From positions 2,108,001-2,172,000 of the forward strand of contig JAIQDT010000001.1 of the NCBI GenBank assembly GCA_021521415.1: 64,000 nt of DNA, given 5' to 3'. Below the pieces are notes generated by a model that ran no database searches, was not told where the DNA came from, and was given only the letters and a program-made list of their open reading frames with translations. Made by a program: the position numbers and the translations under genes. Origin of the DNA: Bidens hawaiensis (lineage: Eukaryota > Streptophyta > Magnoliopsida > Asterales > Asteraceae). Below, piece after piece: positions 11,270-24,424 of the stretch (within the stretch, counting starts at the first letter, position 1; every line of letters starts with the position of its first letter).

Positions 11270-13941
11270 TGTGACATTTATCAATTTCGAGTCAATCTTA
11301 TTTTCGTTTTGTAATTGTTTATTATGTAAACAAACACTTTTCGTAAACCGAAACCATTGCTATATTCAAAACGGTGGATTTCATGTTTCATATTTGTTTT
11401 ACACAAAAACATCATTTTCGGTCCTTAAAACGCCATAAAAACGCTTAAAACGAACTTCGGGGGCCAAAACTGCCAATTTCCAAAGTTGGAAATCACTTGG
11501 CCGATCACCCCATCGCGCCACGCGATGGGGCACACCCTCCTGGGTCGCGTATCGAGACGGCTAGCAGACCAGGTCTGCAAATTGGTGTTTTATTGTTTGC
11601 TCTATTATCCAAAATCCGGTTTATACCCTCAAAACCTCTTGTTTAACCCTCCAAACCTTGTCCTATAAATACAAGACCCTCTCCAACATTCACCCCTGCT
11701 CATAATTCATTTCCTCACTCAAATTCAAGGTTCTTTAAGGTTGTTTTTCATTTTATTGAAGGTTTGACTTTCAAAGTCAAACTGACCAAGTCTTGCATTT
11801 TAATTTGTTTATTTAGTCTTAATTAATACTTGAAGCTTATGGCACAACATATATAAAATATACACCCCTTGTTAACTTTGTTGGTCACTTCCCCGATCAG
11901 GGTCGGTGGAGTGTCGGGCCTCGTAAGGCAAGGCTACATGGAGGACTTTCGTAGTCCTTGATATATATATAATTAAATAACTTGTTTATACATATTAACC
12001 ATGCTTAAATTCTGCTCATTTTAGTTTGTATATCATATTTTTGAAGTTCCATGGTTATGGGTTTGTAGAGACTAGCCTCGATTTAACCGTAAATAGCTCT
12101 AAACCGTAAACCGAACTTTGTTTACTAATTTTGTTAAATAATTGTTTAAACATGCTTATTGTTAGATTTAAGTTTCTAAAATCATTTTTATAAGTTTTAT
12201 GGTTATGGGTTTGTAGAATCTTACCACGGTCTTAACCCAAAACAAGAACCGAACCGAAAACCGAATTTTCGTTTAAAGACTTTATTGTTAACTTTTTGGT
12301 TTTAAAACTAAGTATCATCACTTATGCTTAGTTATACAAGTTATTTGATATTTGGGCATGTGGTAACCATCCATGAACTTATTGGGATATGGAAACCGAA
12401 CCAAACCGAACTAAACCGATTTTCACTCGCTTAAGACACACAAGTGTGTTTTTAGCTATCATGACTTGTATAAATCTTTAAAAATAATTTATAAATTGAT
12501 TTTAATTATTTTCTTAAGTACTTGGAAATGTTGGATCCAACTTGATTTCATAACAAAGTTTGGACCGACAAAACCGAACACTCGCTTATCGGACGTTGTT
12601 AGTTCTAAAAACAATTGAACTACATACTTGGTTAATTCTTATTAAATTTTATTTAGTTATCTCATGACATTCATTATTTTGGAAAGTTGAATTTGGGTTT
12701 GGTGAATTATCAAGACCCGAACCAACAACCCGGAACACTCGTTAAAATCCATTTTAGTATCTATATTATAAAGGGACTTGCATTCTTGCATTTTTACCCA
12801 CCTTATTACTTAACATAGGTTGAGTAAAATTAAGAGCTAGATACTTTAACCCGGTTTCGAGCAAATTTATATTTTTAAAGAATATTATTATAATTTCTTG
12901 AATATTTATATTTTAAACCTTAAACTTTATATTGTTTGCATTTCTTATCATTTATTTTATTTAAATACTTCCTATAAAACCTTTTTAATACAAGAATTCC
13001 TTTCATCTAGACCTTGCTCGTTAAACCTCATCCTTCCGGTTACTTGTCATTTTACTGATCAAGTTTATTACTTGAATGTGAGAAATTTTCATACCCCGTT
13101 TTCCATCTTTCGCATTGGGGGTGATATTGCATGCTTATTCAAACTAAATATTTTATACTTGAGTCTTAAACCACAAACTTTATTGTATACTTTACTTAAA
13201 TAAATGCTCGATTTGGTGTTGGATGCTTACTTGCTTACATGCTAATGTGTTTTCCGCTTTTTGGTTGGTTGATTCATAGAAATCCGAATCTATTTGGTAT
13301 TCTATAATAGACGATGTCGTTAATGTATTCTTATTAACGATCTCATATAAAAATCCGAATCTATTTGGCATTCTCTTATTGACAGTGTCGTTAATGTATT
13401 CTTATTAAGGATCTCATATAAAAATCTGAATCTATTTGGTATTCTCATATAGACGGTGTCGTTAATGTATTCTTATTAACGATCTCATATAAAAATCCAA
13501 ATCTATTTGGTATTCTCTTATAGACGGTGTCGCTAATGTACTCTTATTAGCGATCTCATTTCATTATCGAAATTATTTCTATTATTTATCGTTTCGTATA
13601 CAAGTTGTGGAATTTCCTATTACATACTTATCGTTCAAAACTATGAAATTGCTCACCAACCTTTGGGTTGACAAAATTCTATTTTATGCAATTTTACTGG
13701 TTTGACTTTGGTTGACTCGAGGACTTGACGAAAAACGTTATCAAGACTATTAGGATATTAGCAAAATGAACAATATATTTGTTTACTTGTATTCAATTTG
13801 TTTTTGTATGAACAAGATGTGTTGTTTATTGATTTATGAAATAAATGAGTTGATTAAATATTGTTACTTTAATATTGTCTTGTGTTTAGGGCAATCCGTT
13901 GCTCCTCGGCATGTTCCACCGCCTTTGGTCAGGGTGTGACA
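11270..13941 (+). repeat. 5' LTR of LARD
   Basis: It starts TGTGACATTT and ends GGGTGTGACA, directly followed by the PBS. It aligns along its whole length with 18,314-20,945. Open frames inside, such as about 12,898-13,203, are not conserved between the two LTRs and look accidental. It contains the four 71-bp hairpin repeats. Confidence 0.9.
13281..13564 (+). repeat. 71-bp x 4 hairpin repeats in 5' LTR
   Basis: Units start at 13,281, 13,352, 13,423 and 13,494, each opening AATCYRAATCTATTTGG (with one variant base in the last). Each unit carries an inverted repeat, TCGTTAAT then 8 nt then ATTAACGA. Unit 4 has TCGCTAAT and ATTAGCGA, a paired change that keeps the stem. Unit 2 has one mismatch. 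Confidence 0.9.
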
Positions 13942-13944
13942 AAG

Positions 13945-13957
13945 TGGTATCAGAGCC
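13945..13957 (+). promoter_or_regulatory. Primer-binding site (tRNA-Met type)
   Basis: TGGTATCAGAGCC lies 3 bases after the 5' LTR end. This is complementary to the 3' end of plant initiator tRNA-Met and primes minus-strand synthesis. It fixes the LTR boundary and the element orientation. Confidence 0.9.
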
Positions 13958-16900
13958 ACAAGACTATATGATAGGTGGTTAGACGTAACGACCTAGTATA
14001 GTCTATACTTTAGGGTCCTTATACATGTTGCCTATACGTGTTTACCCTACTCGATTGTTCATTACACTTATTCATTTGTATACTCATTTATCTCATTAAA
14101 TCATAAATATACACAAACACTCGAACATTCTAAGGTATCCTTACCTTACTTTTGTTTAATTTTATATATACACATACACACACTTTCATAATAATCTAAG
14201 GTATCCTTACCATACCGCAAAACATTAGTTTTTATTGTGTTTTATGGATCACGAGCTTAATTTGGATCCCGTTATTTCATATCTCCTTAAAGATGGTCTC
14301 ATATGAGATGAGCACTTTAAGTTGTCGAATGCGAGCGTTCCGGTCGCCATCCAAATGTTCGGTGTTGAAAAGATAGAACCACGGTGGTTCGTGGACTAGT
14401 GTTTTTGACATGACGTTGTATCAAATGAATTTCATCATATAAAAAGGGGGAGGGGGTTATGATAAATTTTACCTTAAATTTTCAAGTAAATCCACATTAT
14501 ATAGATTTTAAATTGTCTTTAAAGTTTTCATATAAGATTTCATAAAAAAAATTATTTTTTAAACCATCTCGTTCATTTTTGAACTGTCATTTCACAATAT
14601 TATTTATTTAGATTCTCATGACGTCTTAAATTTCATATATTATCCAAATTTATTCTCATAACAACTTTCATTATGAAATTTTTGGGTTCATTATAACCTT
14701 TCACAAATAAAATTTGCATCATACGATTTTCCTCGTTTTAAATATCTTATGATAGTTTCGCCTTGATTTTTCAAGAAATTCACAAACTAATAGCTTGTAA
14801 CTTTCTTGAAATTCTTATGCAAAACTTCATAGAAATTCTATTTTAAAGACAAAAATCGTTTAGTTCGATTTCTCAATTCACAACGTCGGTCATTCTAACT
14901 TACCATAATATTTTCGCCACACAATATTAAATGACGAACTTGGTAAAACTTTTCATTGCGCAGATTTGTATTCCCAAAATGACATTCATCATTCAATATT
15001 GATACCTCATAACAAATTTTGACATTCAATTCACTTATTTTAAATTCCTCATAAGCAAAAAAAAAATTAATTTGATCCTTATAAAAAATTATTTTGCTTC
15101 CTCATGACAATCAACTTTTATATTTTTTTTCAATAGACCTTAAAATACAAACCTTATTCTCATAGTTTCTCATGATATTTGCCACTGCTTAATTTTAAGC
15201 ATTTCAAAAATGATTTACGTTACGCGGGTTGGTTTATTTCAAATTTTCTCATAAATTATTTTACAAACCTAAGCTGACCCGACGTATCGTAACAACTCTC
15301 GTTTTAGTGGAGAATTTTAGCAAAGAAAGTGTTGTTGCGATTCACAAGCTTGAATCTCAATATTTTATTTTATACATATTAACTTGTAATTTTAATTATC
15401 AAAAATTTCATGAATGTTTCAATCACTATTTATAATTATGATATTTTCAATTTAATACTTATTATTAGTCAAAATTTCCCTAAATGCAACCCCAAGCTTC
15501 TAAACATTCGTATTCAATCTCGAGCTACCACCTTAAATCGAACCATCCCCCCACTTCAAAAGCTTTCCCACATACTCAAGTCTTTCCTCAATATTAACGA
15601 AACCTAAACATCCAAAAGTATACCCTCACCAACTCAAGCCCCATGCAAACTCCAAGATGTACAACATTAACCCAACAAAAAGCCCTAAATACCGACACTT
15701 CTACGCCATGAAAACCTATCAAACCCATTATCCTAATACTTCGAAGGCACCAACAAACACATCCACCAATGTCTTGAACATATACAAACAAAAGTTTACC
15801 CAACTTTGACCCAATCCTTTGACCCATGCTATGTCAAGTCACAAACCATATCGCCACACCATTTCCATCCGATCATAGAGTTCAATATCAAAACAGAAAC
15901 CCAAACACTCCTTGCAAATTACATGTATAAACCAAATATCAACCCAAAATAGTCAACGTTGACTTATCCAACCCATCAACTTAACCCGAACTCAAATAAG
16001 CAACCTCATTCAAATAGCCCAACAACTACACCACAAGTCATCTAAGTCTAGCCCACTCAAACGACCTAAACTCAACAAACCTCATCAATCTAACTCAAGG
16101 AAACCCAACTACGCAAGGCCCCTAAAACACACTCACTCTTCACCAAATTTCCCAAACCATTCACCATTCGAAGCCTAAAACCTCTCCATACAAACACAAG
16201 CCTCATTTTTCCCTCATATAGTTTTTTATTTATTTATTATACATATAAAACTAATGTATTTATAACGACCTTATGTACCCAAATGCTCATTTTTTTTAAA
16301 ATCATAAACTCTTTCAGAATGTCAATTTACGTTTTATGCCAATATTTTATAAATCATCTTTGAAAAATATAATATTTTCATGACAACAAAATTCTATTAT
16401 GAGGATTTGCTTTCAAAGATTATTAAACGATTATATGCTTGTTTAAAGATTATAAATATTGTCACTTAAGGTGATAATCTCATAATCACTTTTTAAATAC
16501 GAGGTTTCATTTTAAATGTTGAATTCGAGATTTATTCAATAACAAATTACAACTTTCATTATTTTGCATAAACTCAGCGATCATGTCGTTACAACATCTT
16601 TTTTTTGGGACACTCTCATAAATGTTTCATACACTAAATATTGTAACATGAATTTTGTTCGATAACGGTTTATGCAATTTTTTACTCCTTATTATCACAA
16701 GCATCGTTTCTATCATGATTTATTATCATCACGACAACTTTACGTATGCTAAATCCTTTAACAATTTAAGTTACAAGATTTTCATTTGATAGCAATTTAA
16801 GTGTCTCTATAGCTACGAGTTACCGCGATGCTTTGTTATAATATACATTTTCTTATAAACAATAGAACGGCTCTACTTAAGACGTCATTTTCAATTTTAT

Positions 16901-18297
16901 TCTATTATTTTCAAAAGGGTATATGATACACGATTTACATATTTCGTCATTAATTTGAGTCTCATGATTGTTACGATTTTCTTTTCAATTGATGAGATGT
17001 TTCGATGGTAATTTTATGCACATGAGATTTCATTTTGTGTTTTGATGGTTCATGACCGAATTCAAGTTATTCAATAACAATTGGTGTACTACTTTCAAAA
17101 CCTTATTTTTGCTAAAAGTCTCGTTTACATTTTAAATGATATTTTCATAACTATGTCGTTCATGTTTGAGCATTTATGCTTTTCAAGCAAGACACTATTC
17201 TATGCATTTTTTTCTTCCACTTCATTTCATTTAATCAATCAACGATCTATGTGTGGTTGTCCGTAAGTTTTGACGCTATTGGAAACCATTACTATAATAA
17301 CAATTATGTAAATGGCTTCACAATAGGGGTCGTATTCACATTTCATTACATTTCATCGATTGGTTTGTTAATCAAAATTCTGTTTGTTTTATGGTTGATA
17401 CATTCATGCATCACCCCAAGGAACTCACCTTTTTCTCATGTTAACACATTTCACGCAATCTTATCTGCAAATAAGTATAACCTCAAGTTTGCTCACATGT
17501 GAAACTCATCGTACGATGTTATTGTTAATTGTATAGTTGTTTATCCCAACCTTATGTGTTTATTTATTGGACTTTTCATTTCTATTTATCGGAGACCTTA
17601 TTATCGGGTTTCATTATCGATTTTATTTAGTACCTCAATTTATAGACTTTGACAATTATCTTGATGACTTTTGACTTCAAATCTCATTTCATATTGTTTA
17701 CCCTAAAATTTTTTTTGTATTTATTCGATTGTCTTCACTTATTTTAAACCGAATTGTTATTTTGACCTTGGTTTATACCTTAAGACTTTTAGTTGTCTAA
17801 GTTATTTATCCATTACTTATTTAAAAGTCAACCTCAAAATGTTCAACCACTAGTATAGGTTTGTCAATATTGGTTTGTCAACATTGATAAAATTCAATAG
17901 ATTTTATTTACGTATTTATTTTCTAAAGATTTCAAAATAAATATGTCTCTTAAACCACACAATGGAACGAACCATGTAGACCATACGACGGTCTAAATAA
18001 TTATGGGTACACAGTTAATTATCGAAGTCCCCGTATGGAAGCCATAGTAAGTGCGGTTATGTGCGATAACTCGGACCCGAGAATGATAGCGAAAAAACAG
18101 TAGAAATGCGGGTTATGATAAGGGCATGGTAGATACGCCGCTGGTACATCCTATATATAAGTGCATTTATTATGTTTCTCATTTGTGACGTTTTTTGAGT
18201 CTTGCAAGGATATTTCTTACAATTGCTTTATTAAAGACGACACTCGTTAGTAATTACTTTTTCTTTAAGTTTATATTAATTTCGGGAAGAAATTTTC
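13958..18297 (+). other. Non-coding interior of LARD
   Basis: About 4.3 kb of AT-rich sequence with short chance open frames only. A 20-codon frame at 14,244-14,306 (MDHELNLDPV...) follows the leader and may be the stump of a lost gag start. The 15,480-16,200 stretch is C-rich on this strand and differs in base use from the rest. The best-conserved part is 17,956-18,200, listed separately. Confidence 0.7.
17956..18200 (+). promoter_or_regulatory. Conserved non-coding block with TATA word, LARD copy
   Basis: About 230 bases align with 42,578-42,810 of another LARD-like element whose LTR is different. Shared words include AATTATCGAAGTC, GATACGCCG and TACATCCTATATATAAGTGC; the last looks like a TATA box (18,151-18,159). 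Both copies sit just upstream of the 3' LTR. Its role is unknown; a promoter or a packaging/cis signal is possible. Confidence 0.55.
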
Positions 18298-18313
18298 AAA
18301 AAGTTGGGGATAA
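18298..18313 (+). promoter_or_regulatory. Polypurine tract of LARD
   Basis: AAAAAGTTGGGGATAA directly precedes the 3' LTR start TGTGACATTC. It is preceded by TTTCGGGAAGAAATTTTC, a sequence like that found before the PPT of Tekay-like elements. Confidence 0.7.
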
Positions 18314-20945
18314 TGTGACATTCGTCAATTTCGGGTCAATCGTGTTTTTGTTTCGTAATTGTTTATTATGTAAACCGACCCGTTTTGTAAACCGAAACCC
18401 TAGATATATTCAAAATTATGGATTCTATGTTACATATCTGTTTTACACTTGTTATGTCTCAAAAACATCCTTTTCGGTCCTTAAAACGCCTTAAAAACAC
18501 TTAAAACGAACTTCGGGGGCCAAAACTGCCTATTTCCAAAGTTGGAAATCACTTGGCCGACCACACGATGCCTCCTGGGTCGCGTATCATGACGGCTAGC
18601 AGACCAGGTCTGCAGATTGGTGGTTTATTGTTTGTTCTATTATCCAAAATTCGGTTTTTACCCTCTAAACCTCTTGTTTAACCCTCCAAACCTTGTCCAA
18701 TAAATACAAGACCCACTCCTACATTCATCCCTGCTCATAATTCATATCCTCACTCAAATTCAAGGTTCTTTAAGGTTGTTTTTCATTGTTCTTGAAGGTT
18801 TGATTTTCAAAGTCAAACTGACCAAGTATTGCATTTAAATTGTTTATTTAGTCTTAATTAATACTTGAAGCTTATGGCACAACATAAATATAATATACAC
18901 CCCATGTTACCATTGGTGGTCACTTCCTCTGGTCTTGGTCGGTGGAGTGTCGGGCCTCGTAAGGCAAGGCTATATGGAGGACTTTCGTAGTCCATGATAT
19001 ATATATAATTATATAACATGTTTATACATATTAACCATGCTTAACTTCTGCTCATTTTAGTTTGTATATCATATTTATGAAGTTCCATGGTTATGAGTTT
19101 GTAGAGACTAGCCTCAGTTTAACCGTAAATAGCTCTAAACCGTAAACCGAACTTTGTTTATTAGTTTTGTTAAATAATTATTTAAACATGCTAATTGTTT
19201 GATTTAAGTTTCTAAAATCATTTTTATAAGTTCTATGGCTAAAGGTTTGTAGAATCTTACCACAGTCTTAACCCAAAACAAGATCCAAACCGAAACCGAA
19301 CTTTCGTTAAAGACTTTATTGTTAAATTTTTTGTTGTAAAACTTAAGTATCATCACTTATGCTTAATTATACAAGTTCTTTGATATTTGGGCATGTGGAA
19401 ACCATCCATGAACTTATTGGGAGATGGAAACCGAACCAAACCGAACTAAACCGATTTTCACTCGCTTAAGACACACAAGTGTGTTTTTAGCTATCAAGAC
19501 CTGTATAAATCTTTAAAAATACCTTATAAACTGATTTTAATTTTTTTCTTAAGTACTTGGAAATGTTGGATCAAACTTGATCTCATAACAAAGTTTAAAC
19601 CGACAAAACCGAAAACTCGCTTAACGGACGTTGTTAGTTCTTAAAACAATAGAACTACATACTTGGTTAAGTCTTATTAAATTTTATTGAGTTATCTCAT
19701 GACATTCATATTTTGGAACGTTGGCTTTGGGTTTGACCAATTATCAAGACCCGAACCAACAACCCGAAACACTCGTTAAAACCCGTTTTAGTATATTATA
19801 AAGGGACTTGCATTCTTACATTTTTACCCACCTTATTACTTAACATAGGTTGAGTAAAATTAAGGGCTAGATAGTTTAACCCGGTTTCGAGTATACCTAT
19901 ATTTTTAAAGATTATTATTATAATTTCTTGAATATTTATATTTAAACCTTAAACTTTATATTGTTTTATTTTATTTAAAGACTTCCTAGACAACCTTTTT
20001 AATACAACACTTCCTTTCATCTAGACATTGCTCGTTAAACCTCATCCTTCCGGTTACTCGTCATATTACCGATCATGTTTATTACTTGAATGTGAGTACT
20101 TTCCATACCCCATTTTCCATCTTTCGTTTTGGGGATGATATTGCATACTTATTCAAACTAAATGCTTTATACTTGAGTCTTAAACCAAAAAATTTATTGT
20201 ATACTTTACTTAAATAAATGCTCGATTTGGTGTTGTATGCTTACTTGCTTACATGCTAATGTGTTTACTGCTTTTGGGTTGGTTGATTCATAGAAATCCG
20301 AATCTATTTGGTATTCTCTTATAGACGGTGGCATTAATGTATTCTTATTAACGATCTCATATAAAAATCTGAATCTATTTGGTATTCACTTATAGACGGT
20401 GTCCTTAATGTATTCTTATTAACGATCTCATATAAAAAGCCGAATCTATTTGGTATTCTCTTATAGACGGTGTCGTTAATGTATTCTTATTAATGATCTC
20501 ATATAAAAATCCGAATCTATTTGGTATTCTCTTATAAACGGTGTCGCTAATGCATTCTTCTTAGCGATCTCATTTCATTATCCAAATTATTGCTATTATT
20601 TCTAGTTTCGTATACAAGTAGTGGAATTTCCTATTACATCAAAACTATGAAATTGCTCACCAACATTTGTGTTGACAAAATTCTATTTTATCCAATGTTA
20701 CAGGTTTGACTTTGGTTGACTCGAGGACTTGACCAAAAACGTTATCAAGACTATTAGGATATTAGCAAAACGAACAATATATTTGTTTGCTTGTATTCAA
20801 TTTGTTTTTTAATGAACAAGATGTGTTGTTTATTGATTTATAAAATAAATGAGTTGATTAAATATTGTCACTTTAGTAGTGTCTTGTGTTTTGGGCAATC
20901 CGTTGCACCCCGGCATGTTCCGCCGCCTTTGGTCGGGGTGTGTCA
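18314..20945 (+). repeat. 3' LTR of LARD
   Basis: It starts TGTGACATTCG and ends GGTGTGTCA, followed by the TSD CAAGT. It has the same layout as the 5' LTR, with many substitutions and small indels. The 71-bp hairpin repeats are at 20,295-20,578; several of their stems have decayed, but unit 4 keeps the TCGCTAAT and AGCGA arms with one mismatch. Confidence 0.9.
20295..20578 (+). repeat. 71-bp x 4 hairpin repeats in 3' LTR
   Basis: Four 71-bp units match the array in the 5' LTR. Stem arms are partly mutated here (unit 1 GCATTAAT, unit 3 ATTAATGA). This lets stem conservation be compared between the two LTRs. Confidence 0.85.
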
Positions 20946-20950
20946 CAAGT

Positions 20951-21290
20951 GGGCAAATTAATTGAATCGAATGGACAAAGTAATCGAATCGAATGGGACA
21001 AGTAATCAAATCGAATGGATAAAGTAATCCAATCGAATTCGATTCTATTAGAATGACATACGATTAATATCTTCCATTCGATTAGAATCTACCATTTGAT
21101 TGGAAATCTGTCATTCGATTAGTTCAACTTAAGTTTTCTGATGAATTTTAAGTAAATGACAGTTAATAAAAATAAATTTTTTCCATGCTGACTTGGCAGC
21201 TCGACCCCATCCAGGGGATCTACCCCTTGAACTCTTCTAGGGTCTACTGCCCCTAGACCCCACTACCAGGGGCACGAATGTTGGCAAGAA
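20951..21290. repeat. AATCGAATGG minisatellite, right of LARD, and flank
   Basis: The split array continues with GAATCGAATGGACAAAGTAATCG-type units to about 21,125, as degenerate words. The rest of the stretch is a GC-richer segment with repeated CCCCTAGACCCC-like words and no coding capacity. Confidence 0.6.
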
Positions 21291-21299
21291 TACTTAACT

Positions 21300-21956
21300 T
21301 TTAGTTATACATATAAATAGGTAAATCACAATTCATATGTAAATAGTGAGTATTACAAATCTTATGAAAACGCAAACAGCTAAATAGATGTGGACCCGTT
21401 TCTATTGATACAAAATCAATATACTTGGGTAAACGTATGATCATACTAGATGAGAATAGATGATGATGAAATACCAACCACCATACATAATATAAGCATT
21501 TAAACACACAGAGCATAATCATTAAGGATGCAATAGTCACACACACACATATATTGAATTGTGTTTGGAATATATGTGGTAATAAAACATGAGTAAAAGG
21601 GAATAAGGTACACATGTTACCCCTAAAATATAAAAGATGGGAAAAGGGGTATGTAAACTCACCTTAATGAGTGGTATAACGAAGATGAGATGACGATAAA
21701 ATTAAGATAAAAGTGGTCGAGCTCCTCGGGATACGTCGAAAAAAGTTCCTAATTGTTAACGAATTGTTAATTATAAACGAACTAATTATAATCAAGACTT
21801 GCAACTGATTTTAGGGTACATGTATAATATTATTAATTTAAACATTATTATTATGATTATAACCATTAGTTATTATTATTAAATTTTTTATTTGATTCTC
21901 AAATAAAATAAACATTAATTATTGATAGATAAATAAAATATTGTAACATACATACA

Positions 21957-21988
<32 letters not shown>

Positions 21989-21990
21989 AC
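21300..21990 (-). mobile_element. LTR fragment similar to the solo-LTR family
   Basis: ACGTATGATCATACTAGA at about 21,433 and the CTCACCTTAATGAG...TCGGGATACGTC order at 21,658-21,740 parallel 23,625-23,900 of the solo LTR (GCGTATGATCATACTAG, ACTCACCTGATTGG, TTCGGGATATACCG). It is a diverged minus-strand relative whose ends I cannot place. It finishes in a (CATA)n microsatellite at about 21,951-21,987. Confidence 0.45.
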
Positions 21991-21996
21991 TTACAC

Positions 21997-22559
21997 TAGG
22001 GGTGTGCATGGGTCGGTTTGGGGCGGTTTTGAGCCAAACCCATAACCATAACCGATATGTCGGTTAATGGATATCCATAACCATAACCGATCCATTATGG
22101 CGGTTTCGGTTAAACGGTTTTGAAGGTTATAACGAGTCGGTTTGGGTCAGTTAACCGTAACCAAAACAATGTATCTACGCCTAAAAGTTTGGTACCAATT
22201 ATTACAAAAAAATGACATTGCATAATCCAACAAAATATATAATCCATAATATTAATACCAAATATTTTTTAAAAAAAAGCGGCAACATATAACCCAACAA
22301 TGAAATTCCATCAAAATGATATATTCCGACCATATGTTCGGTGGAAGTTAGCCTCAAACGCATTGTTGGTTAAATAAATGGGTCGGTTCGGTTATGGCGG
22401 TTTTGGAATTATCTTTAATCAAAACCGACCTATGTTTGGCGGTTTTTGAAAATTTACTAAACTGACCCGCTGGTTATGTCGGTTATCGGTTAAAATCGGT
22501 TCGGTTATATCGGTTATGGTTCGGTTAAACGGTTATGGTGGTTAAGTTGCTCACCCCTA
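21997..22559. mobile_element. hAT-type MITE with 8-bp TSD
   Basis: TIRs TAGGGGTGTGCA and, at the far end, the complement of TAGGGGTGAGCA (11 of 12 matching) are flanked by the 8-bp duplication ACTTACAC at 21,989-21,996 and 22,560-22,567. TIR sequence and TSD length fit a non-autonomous hAT element. The 563-bp body is built from GGTTATGG / GGTTCGGTTAAACGG-like words and has no coding capacity. Confidence 0.9.
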
Positions 22560-22567
22560 ACTTACAC

Positions 22568-23186
22568 CCAAAATTCACCATGAATAAAATACCCACGCAC
22601 ATGTAAACATATAACCTACACACGAAAAACAAATAACCTACACATGAAAATTTTATCTTACACAAATACAATTTATTCATACATTAACATTTCTTTTTAT
22701 TAAAAACCAATTTCTTCCAACTCAACATATCAATATCCATGAACAAGTAATTACATTGTGATGAATAATACAAAAAACTATCTTACACATGTCTGCATTA
22801 ATTGTCAATAAAAAAAATAAAACCTACACCAAAACATATAGCCTATACTTGTTTTAAGAATAGAAAAACGTATAACCTACATACGAAAAACATATAACCT
22901 ACGCACATGTAGGATATGTGTATCTTTGTGTAGTTTATATAATTGTTGATATCGAACTGCATATGTAAGTTGTATGCTTTTTGTATGTTTTATGTTTTTA
23001 TTTCTCTAAACAAGTGTAGGTTATATAATTATTTTTAGATTGTATATTTATTGTTTCTATTTAATGAAAATATTTATATGATATTTTTTTATTATTATTT
23101 ATGACAATAATTTTTTATAGGCATTTCAGTTGAAAAAAAATATATTATGTTTTGATATTATTGTTAAAAACACGCTGATAAATGTT
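22568..23186. mobile_element. AT-rich TIR-type element, copy 1 (left part)
   Basis: This aligns with 39,900-40,440, sharing ACACAAATACAATTTATTC, CATATCAATATCCAT, ACATTGTGATGAATAATAC and repeated AACATATAACCTACAC words. Its continuation lies at 39,063-39,390, after the solo LTR that interrupts it. The left end of this copy was not found; the hAT MITE is inserted near it. Confidence 0.65.
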
Positions 23187-23539
23187 AATAATGTCACACC
23201 CCAATCTAATGCGGAAATGTCGGGGTGTGAGCTGATTGCTCACAGCTCTCAACGTAGTATCATGCAATAATTAAGGTTTTAATTTATATTATTTCCAATT
23301 AAATAGTCCAACAGTTTTCAAATACCACAATACATAACCAATCAATAAAATAAGTGAAGACAAAATAAAATTTAAGTTCGTGTTTCTTCTCTCTAGCATG
23401 CAATCCTAAGTTTCTTAAAACAAACTTGAAAATCACATCACACAATGAGTTTTTTCTAGCACTAGGTTTAGTGAGTAAAACACCAGATTTAAGACACTAT
23501 AATGATAAAAAAAAGAGCAAATTGTGTCAAGTGAGATAA

Positions 23540-24382
23540 GCAATTTAACCAATGAGCAAGTAAATAATGTTGTCGGTAAGCTCCATGTCAGATGAATTGG
23601 ACGATGGCTAACACGACGGGCGTATGATCATACTAGTCTGCGAATATGTTGGACCTCTTCGACATGTATTCAAATAAAGTATATAAGCATATAACACGTT
23701 AGGTATAAATTATTAAACACACAAGACTAACAGTAGCAAGTTTGAGTGTTAAATGATAGTAAAATATCTACGAACGCATATGTCCCCCAAAATGGTTAAA
23801 AATAAGTAAAAGAAGGGGAGTGAGATACTCACCTGATTGGAGGAACGAAAATAAAAATATGACGATGTGAGAATAGTAAACCCTTCGGGATATACCGTCA
23901 AAGATTTCTAGTTATATAATATTAATATGAATTAATAATGAAACAACATGTATAATGAATTTAGGATTTCGATATGATTTGTGTTATGACAGGGTTTATA
24001 TTATTATGGATTTGAACGACTGATTTTTATAATAATTATTATTGTGACGATTAATATTATTGCTTATTATTTGTTAAAAACATATTTTTATTATTTATAA
24101 CATCATATTTGCTTACACTTGATGTGATAAATATAAAATCAAATTTAATAATTAATAATTTATATAACTAATTCTAATATAAAATATACTTATAATTACT
24201 ATAATAAATAAAATATAATTATATAAATATTTAAATGAATAATTATAATATGTAATAATTCACATAATAATATTTAATAAATTTTTTTATCTTGAAGCTT
24301 TAACGAAATTTAATGGTACAAAAGAATATAATTAGTTCGTTTAACACGTTTAATACATTTTACTATATTTTTGTTTAAAAAG

Positions 24383-24424
<42 letters not shown>

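Larger units (their letters stand above)
11270..20945 (+). mobile_element. Complete non-coding LTR element (LARD)
   Basis: The element is bounded by TSD CAAGT at 11,265-11,269 and 20,946-20,950. It has LTRs of 2,672 and 2,632 bp, a tRNA-Met type PBS and a PPT-like end. The 4.4-kb internal region has no conserved reading frame, so it fits the definition of a large retrotransposon derivative that must borrow proteins from an autonomous relative. The TGGTATCAGAGCC PBS and the TTTCGGGAAGAAATTTTC block before the PPT resemble Tekay/Del-type gypsy elements. The two LTRs differ at many sites, so this is not a very recent insertion. Confidence 0.9.

Noticed and set aside
12898..13203. 101-aa frame in the LARD 5' LTR
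   Set aside because: The same place in the 3' LTR is frameshifted and the composition is that of AT-rich LTR sequence.
13281..13564. CRISPR-like array
   Set aside because: The 71-bp units are directly adjacent with no unique spacers, and they lie in a plant LTR.
18141..18165. TACATCCTA as a TSD of the repeat that begins at 10,394 (preceded by TCCTA)
   Set aside because: It falls inside the LARD and is part of the block shared with 42,578-42,810, so the match is accidental.
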